Below are positions 60,098 through 64,000 of a DNA stretch of 64,000 nucleotides, piece by piece; position 1 is the first letter of the stretch, and every line of letters begins with the position of its first letter. The stretch comes from Bog-756 sp035949055 (lineage in GTDB: Bacteria > Actinomycetota > Acidimicrobiia > Acidimicrobiales > RAAP-2): NCBI GenBank assembly GCA_035949055.1, contig DASZIO010000023.1, positions 1 through 64,000 on the forward strand, read 5' to 3'. Made by a program: the position numbers and the translations under genes. The notes under the pieces were generated by a model that was not told where the DNA came from, did not search any database, and saw only the letters and a list, made by a program, of their open reading frames with translations.

Positions 60098-60532
60098 ATG
60101 CCGACCAAGACCACACCGGGAGTGACGGTGCTGCTGACGCAGCTCTCCCGAGTCGTCTATCGCCGCACTCCCGAGGAGGTGCTCGGCATGCGACTGAAGG
60201 AGTTCGTCATGTTGGCGCACCTTCGCGAGCACAATCCGATTCCGCAACAGGAGCTCGGCGAGATGCTGTGCATCGATGCCAACAACCTCGTGCTTCTGCT
60301 GAACGATCTGGAGACGAAGGGGTTTGCCCTCCGCCGTCGTGATCCGTCGGATCGACGTCGACATCTCGTCGAGATCACCGAAGGGGGGTTGCAGGCTTTC
60401 GAAGGGGCCGAGCGGGGAATAGAGAGCGTCGAGGACGACGTGCTCGCGTCACTCAGTGGTCGGGAGCGCAGCGAGCTCCAGGTATTGCTGGCCAAGGCAC
60501 TAGAAGGAGCACCGCCGGCCCTCGGGACCTGA
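60098..60532 (+). CDS. MarR family transcriptional regulator
   Basis: A 144-residue winged-helix regulator: LRLKEFVMLAHLREHNPIPQQELGEMLCIDANNLVLLLNDLETKGFALRRRDPSDRRRHLVEITEGGLQAFEGAE shows helix-turn-helix and DxRDRRxxxVxLT wing of MarR. Family members are released from DNA by phenolic or lipophilic ligands. Its gene is divergent from the MFS exporter over an 18-base palindrome. The shorter AGGAT/ATCCT palindrome before the enoyl-CoA hydratase may be a second target. Confidence 0.94.
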   Translation: MPTKTTPGVTVLLTQLSRVVYRRTPEEVLGMRLKEFVMLAHLREHNPIPQQELGEMLCIDANNLVLLLNDLETKGFALRRRDPSDRRRHLVEITEGGLQAFEGAERGIESVEDDVLASLSGRERSELQVLLAKALEGAPPALGT

Positions 60533-60537
60533 TCGGT

Positions 60538-62481
60538 CTAGCTGCGTGCACCGGTTTTCAAGCTCGTCGAGGAAGCATGCACTCCGGACTTGCTCTCATC
60601 GCGCGTTCTGCGAATACGGCTGACGATGTCGGTCAGGTCCTCTCCGGAGATCGTCTCCCGCTCGAGGAGTGCTTCGATGATGGCGTCGAGGGCGTCACGA
60701 TTCTCGCTCAGCAGCCCGCGTGCCCGCTCCTCGGCCTCGGTGAGCAGGCGGCTCACCTCCTGGTCGATGAGCTGTTGCGTGCCTTCGGCATAGGGACGTT
60801 CCTGGCCGAATTGAGGACCGCTCAGGTAGGGGAGCTGGTCCGATCCGTAGCCGATGGGCCCGAGCCGCGAGGACAGCCCCCAGTCCCTGACCATCTTGAT
60901 GGCCAGCTCGGTAGCGCCGGAGAGATCGTTGGCCGCTCCGGTGGAGGCCTCCCCGATCACCAGTTTCTCCGACGCCCGGCCTCCCAGCCGGATGGCCAGA
61001 GAATCGAGTAGGTAGCTCTGCGCGTACAGGTGCCGCTCGTCGACCGGGAGCTGCTCGGTGACGCCGAGGGCGCGTCCGGCCGGCAGGATGGTGATCTTGG
61101 CCACCGGGTCCGCGTGCTCGGACAAGAACGCGACCAGGGCATGGCCGGCCTCGTGGACGGCCACCGAATGCTTCTCTTCGGGGAGCAGGGCGTTGGAGGC
61201 GTCTCGGCGGCCGAGGATGACCCGGTCCCTCGCTTCGTCGATGTCCCGGGCGAAGATCACATCTCGGCCGTCCCGAACGGCGACGATGGCCGCCTCATTG
61301 ACGAGGTTGGCCAGGTCGGCCCCCGAGAATCCCGGGGTGGCTCGGGCCACGGCATTGAAGTCGACATCCGGTGCCAGGTGCTTGCCCTCGACGTGCACCG
61401 CCAGGATCGCCGCCCGCTCGGCCTGATTGGGGAGGGGAATCTCCACTTCCCGGTCGAAGCGGCCCGGTCGGAGCAGGGCCGGATCGAGCACCTCGGGCCG
61501 GTTGGTGGCGGCCATGACGACAACCCCGGTCGTGGGGTCGAAGCCGTCCATCTCGGCCAGGAGCTGGTTGAGAGTCTGCTCTCGTTCGTCGTTGGAGACG
61601 ATGGAGCCACCCCGGCGCTGGCCGATGGCGTCGATCTCGTCGATGAAGACGATGGACGGGGCTCGCTTGCGGGCATCTGTGAACAGATCCCGGACCCTGG
61701 ACGCGCCGACTCCGACGAACAGCTCGACGAAACTCGAGCCGGTGAGGGCCAGAAACGGAACCCCCGCCTCGCCGGCCACCGCCCGGGCCATGAGCGTCTT
61801 GCCGGTTCCGGGTGGCCCCACCATCAGCACGCCCCGCGGGCCGATGGCGCCCGCCCGTTCATAGCGCTCGGGGTGGCTCAGGAAGTCGACGACCTCGGCC
61901 ACTTCACGCTTTGCCCCCTCGTAGCCGGCGACGTCCGAGAACCGGGTCGTCGGTTTGTCCTCGTCATAGACCTTGGCCCGGGATCCGCCGATACCCATGA
62001 TTCCGCCGGCGAGCTGTCTGGAACTCCTCCGTCCCATCCAGACAAAGAACGCAATGAGCAGCAACAGCGGGAGGAACGAGAGGAGGTCGCCGAGGAGGGC
62101 CGACCCCTGGCCGACGCCGGTGACGTTCACCCCATGGGCCCTCAACGTCGGTGCCAGCTGGTTGTCCGTGATCGCCGTCGGGATCTGGCTCGTGTAGTTG
62201 TCACCTCCCTTGAGAGCGCCGCTGATGGCGCCGCCCGGGTTCACCGACGCCGTGCGGACGTCGCCCGCATCGACCTGGAAGAGGAACTTCGTGTAGGAGA
62301 AGTTTTGGGTCGGGGTGCCCGTCATCCGAGGGATGGTGAGGAGCAGGAGCGTGATGAGGACGCCTGCCGGCAGAAGCCACATCCGCCATCTCGGTGGAGG
62401 AGGGGGGGCGGGCGCGGGCGGTCGGTCGTTGGGCTCACCCGATCGGGCTGCTCCTGTCGGGTGACGGATTCTGTGCACCAT
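60538..62481 (-). CDS. ftsH: ATP-dependent zinc metalloprotease FtsH
   Basis: A 647-residue membrane AAA+ protease. The N-terminus has a Pro-rich cytosolic stretch, TM1 (about 34-50), a short periplasmic part and TM2 (about 130-148). AAA landmarks: Walker A GPPGTGKT (223-229), pore motif FVGVG, Walker B FIDEIDAIG (280-285), SRH TNRPEVLDPALLRPGRFD. The zinc site is HEAGH (443-447), with the third ligand Asp in the later GEASTGAANDLSGAT region. It degrades membrane and short-lived cytosolic proteins. The outer region is shorter than in E. coli, so it may be one of several FtsH copies. Confidence 0.95.
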   Translation of the reverse strand: MVHRIRHPTGAARSGEPNDRPPAPAPPPPPRWRMWLLPAGVLITLLLLTIPRMTGTPTQNFSYTKFLFQVDAGDVRTASVNPGGAISGALKGGDNYTSQIPTAITDNQLAPTLRAHGVNVTGVGQGSALLGDLLSFLPLLLLIAFFVWMGRRSSRQLAGGIMGIGGSRAKVYDEDKPTTRFSDVAGYEGAKREVAEVVDFLSHPERYERAGAIGPRGVLMVGPPGTGKTLMARAVAGEAGVPFLALTGSSFVELFVGVGASRVRDLFTDARKRAPSIVFIDEIDAIGQRRGGSIVSNDEREQTLNQLLAEMDGFDPTTGVVVMAATNRPEVLDPALLRPGRFDREVEIPLPNQAERAAILAVHVEGKHLAPDVDFNAVARATPGFSGADLANLVNEAAIVAVRDGRDVIFARDIDEARDRVILGRRDASNALLPEEKHSVAVHEAGHALVAFLSEHADPVAKITILPAGRALGVTEQLPVDERHLYAQSYLLDSLAIRLGGRASEKLVIGEASTGAANDLSGATELAIKMVRDWGLSSRLGPIGYGSDQLPYLSGPQFGQERPYAEGTQQLIDQEVSRLLTEAEERARGLLSENRDALDAIIEALLERETISGEDLTDIVSRIRRTRDESKSGVHASSTSLKTGARS

Positions 62482-62672
62482 GGGGGAACTCCCTTTGGCG
62501 TCCTGGTTGCCCCTGGGCCTGGGCGCCGGACATCTTGACTACGGACTACTACGTCAGCGCTTTCCCGTCCACCAGGACTACCTCGCCCACCCCTGTGCCA
62601 CCGGCCCGACGTTGGCGCGGCTGCACGCCCCCACCTAGGGTCGCGCGTGGCAGCGGGCATAGGAAGGTGGCC

Positions 62673-63311
62673 ATGGTCCAAACGACACAATTCAACATAG
62701 GGGCCGAGGCGAGGTGCTCCGATGGTGTTTGCGGCGCGGTGACTCGTGTGGTGGTCGACCCGATCGCTCGGGCCGTCACCGATCTTGTCGTGGAACCCAA
62801 GCACCGACAAGGTCTCGGCCGTCTCGTCCCGCTAGACCTGGTGGACAACGTCTCGGCTGTCGGGCAGGTGACACTGAGCTGCACCATCGCGGAGTTCGAA
62901 AAGCTCGATCACGCCGAAGAGACGCAATTCTTGCCGGGTAGCGGTGGCCACGCGGACTACACGGCAGGAGAGGCTCTTTCTCAGCCCTACTACGGCCTGA
63001 CCGGGGTCATCGGTGACGTTCCACAAGTCATCACCTTTGACACCCTTCCCCTGGATGACGTAGCCGTCAGGCGAGGTGAGCAAGTGGACGCCACGGACGG
63101 CAGAATCGGAAGCGTTCAAGGGCTGGTCATCGATCCCCGGAACAACGGTGTCACCCATGTCCTTCTCCAAGAAGGGCACCTCTGGGGCCGCAAACAGGTG
63201 GCCATCCCGATCGGCGCGGTCAGCAAGGTCGACGACGGCATCAGGGTCAGCCTCACCAAGCAGCAAGTGGAGAATCTGCCGGCTGTGCAGATCGAGCATC
63301 CGAGCCGCTGA
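62673..63311 (+). CDS. Protein with two PRC-barrel-like domains
   Basis: The ATG at 62673 follows AGGAAGGTGG; 212 residues. Residues about 5-85 (FNIGAEARCSDGVCGAVTRVVVDPIARAVTDLVVEPKH) and 125-205 (RRGEQVDATDGRIGSVQGLVIDPRNNGVTHVLLQEGHLWGRKQVAIPIGAV) are two PRC-barrel-type modules, with an acidic linker. PRC barrels occur in photosynthetic reaction centre H subunits and in RimM, and in many stress-linked proteins of unknown role. It is divergent from ftsH across 191 bases. Confidence 0.88.
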   Translation: MVQTTQFNIGAEARCSDGVCGAVTRVVVDPIARAVTDLVVEPKHRQGLGRLVPLDLVDNVSAVGQVTLSCTIAEFEKLDHAEETQFLPGSGGHADYTAGEALSQPYYGLTGVIGDVPQVITFDTLPLDDVAVRRGEQVDATDGRIGSVQGLVIDPRNNGVTHVLLQEGHLWGRKQVAIPIGAVSKVDDGIRVSLTKQQVENLPAVQIEHPSR

Positions 63312-63388
63312 GCCCCTCGGATCCCGTCCACGGCGTCCCGCGGCCCTACCCGATAGTCCCTACCCAGTAGCCCTTGCGCTCGTTGGCC

Positions 63389-63910
63389 CTATCGGGCAAC
63401 AGGCTCGGTGCGGTGGGGAAGGACCCAGCCAGGACGCGGGAAGTGGCAGGTGTACCCGTTCGGGTAGTGCTCCAGGTAGTCCTGGTGCTCGGGCTCTGCC
63501 TCCCAGAAGGGTCCTGCCGGCGTCACCTCCGTGACGACTTTGCCCGGCCATAGACCAGACGCTTCGACGTCGGCGATCGTGTCCTCGGCCATCCGCCGCT
63601 GGTCCTCGTCGAGGTAGAAGATCGCCGACCGGTAGCTCATGCCGATGTCGTTGCCCTGGCGGTTCAGCGTCGTGGGATCATGGATCTGGAAGAAGAACTC
63701 GAGCAACTCGCGGTACGTGGTCTTCTCCGGATCGAAGGTGATCTCGATCGCCTCGGCGTTGGTTCCGTGATTCCGGTAGGTCGCGTTGTCCACGTCACCG
63801 CCTGTGTATCCCACTCGCGTCGCAATGACTCCTGGGCGTCTCCGGATGAGGTCCTGCATCCCCCAGAAGCACCCCCCGGCCAGAATCGCCTTATCTGTCG
63901 ATCCGCTCAT
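63389..63910 (-). CDS. msrA: Peptide-methionine (S)-S-oxide reductase MsrA
   Basis: A 173-residue enzyme with catalytic Cys14 in LAGGCFWGMQDLIRRRPGVIATRVGYTGG, followed by YRNHGTNAEAIEITFDPEKTTYRELLEFFFQIHDPTTLNRQGNDIGMSYRSAIFY, all standard for MsrA. It repairs methionine-S-sulfoxide in proteins. A later Cys in GYTCHFPRPGW could serve as resolving thiol. AGGAGG-like sequence precedes the ATG, which overlaps the stop of an upstream frame as ATGA. Confidence 0.96.
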   Translation of the reverse strand: MSGSTDKAILAGGCFWGMQDLIRRRPGVIATRVGYTGGDVDNATYRNHGTNAEAIEITFDPEKTTYRELLEFFFQIHDPTTLNRQGNDIGMSYRSAIFYLDEDQRRMAEDTIADVEASGLWPGKVVTEVTPAGPFWEAEPEHQDYLEHYPNGYTCHFPRPGWVLPHRTEPVAR

Positions 63911-64000
63911 CGCTCCACCTCCTCCTTTTCCTTTGTCAGCCCCTCGTCAAACAGCTTCCGATACTGGCCGTACCCCTCGGCTTCGAGGTCGGCGTAGGGA
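63907..64000 (-). CDS. C-terminal end of an unidentified gene (5' part outside window)
   Basis: Reading in from the right edge, the frame encodes YADLEAEGYGQYRKLFDEGL, then a Lys/Glu-rich tail, and stops at the TGA that overlaps the msrA ATG (ATGA). The overlap suggests a real gene co-transcribed with msrA. Too little is visible to name it. Confidence 0.45.
   Translation of the reverse strand, partial: PYADLEAEGYGQYRKLFDEGLTKEKEEVER

Overview
The window is high-GC DNA that codes densely on both strands. GTG starts are common, overlapping stop/start pairs (GTGA, ATGA, TGATG) are frequent, and TetR-type regulators are numerous. The gene content points to an actinobacterium: paired ArsA-type ATPases, a DUF2510-like tryptophan motif, LigC/D-type ATP-dependent ligase, a LexA box of the TCGAAC-N4-GTTCG type, P450s and Baeyer-Villiger monooxygenases. 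An Acidimicrobiia-like lineage fits best, but that is inference. No rRNA gene, intact tRNA gene, CRISPR array, insertion sequence or replication origin was seen.

Layout. 0-7 kb: end of a class III nucleotide cyclase, a GrpB-family protein, an ABC1/UbiB kinase, an ArsA ATPase pair (the second disrupted), a secreted propeller-like protein and a methyltransferase remnant. 7-12 kb: a TetR regulator divergent from an NmrA-like reductase, an NTF2-fold protein, a frameshifted alpha/beta hydrolase and a two-repeat membrane-anchored protein. 12-17 kb: a double CaiB CoA-transferase divergent from a Rieske oxygenase, a P450 stub, a TetR regulator and a 2Fe-2S ferredoxin. 17-22 kb: a metal module with an ArsR / His-rich protein / Fur operon divergent from a zinc-type ABC importer with two permeases. 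22-38 kb: an MFS exporter, acyl-CoA dehydrogenase, GH15 glucanase, DNA ligase, a cNMP-thioredoxin-reductase-like fusion, an SOS-type UvrD helicase and a DUF4242-cyclase fusion.

38-60 kb is a catabolic or secondary-metabolism region: DUF4242 / methyltransferase / flavoprotein operon, two P450s with an SDR and a TetR, two BVMO-amidohydrolase operons, VOC and NTF2-fold proteins, gamma-glutamyltransferase, enoyl-CoA hydratase, and a MarR/MFS pair. The two BVMO operons share one plan: dehydrogenase (zinc ADH or tandem SDR), then BVMO, then amidohydrolase. That suggests two parallel alcohol -> ketone -> ester/lactone -> hydrolysed product routes. In the first operon the dehydrogenase has lost almost its whole middle. 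60-64 kb holds FtsH, a PRC-barrel protein and MsrA.

Two themes recur. Broken or truncated genes are unusually frequent: ArsA2, methyltransferase, hydrolase, P450 stub, SDR remnant, ADH, and perhaps a tRNA-Gly 3' end. Clear operator-like palindromes sit in many divergent intergenic regions. A diverged repeat of about 200 bp occurs twice, each time just upstream of a plus-strand gene; it is the least explained structure here.
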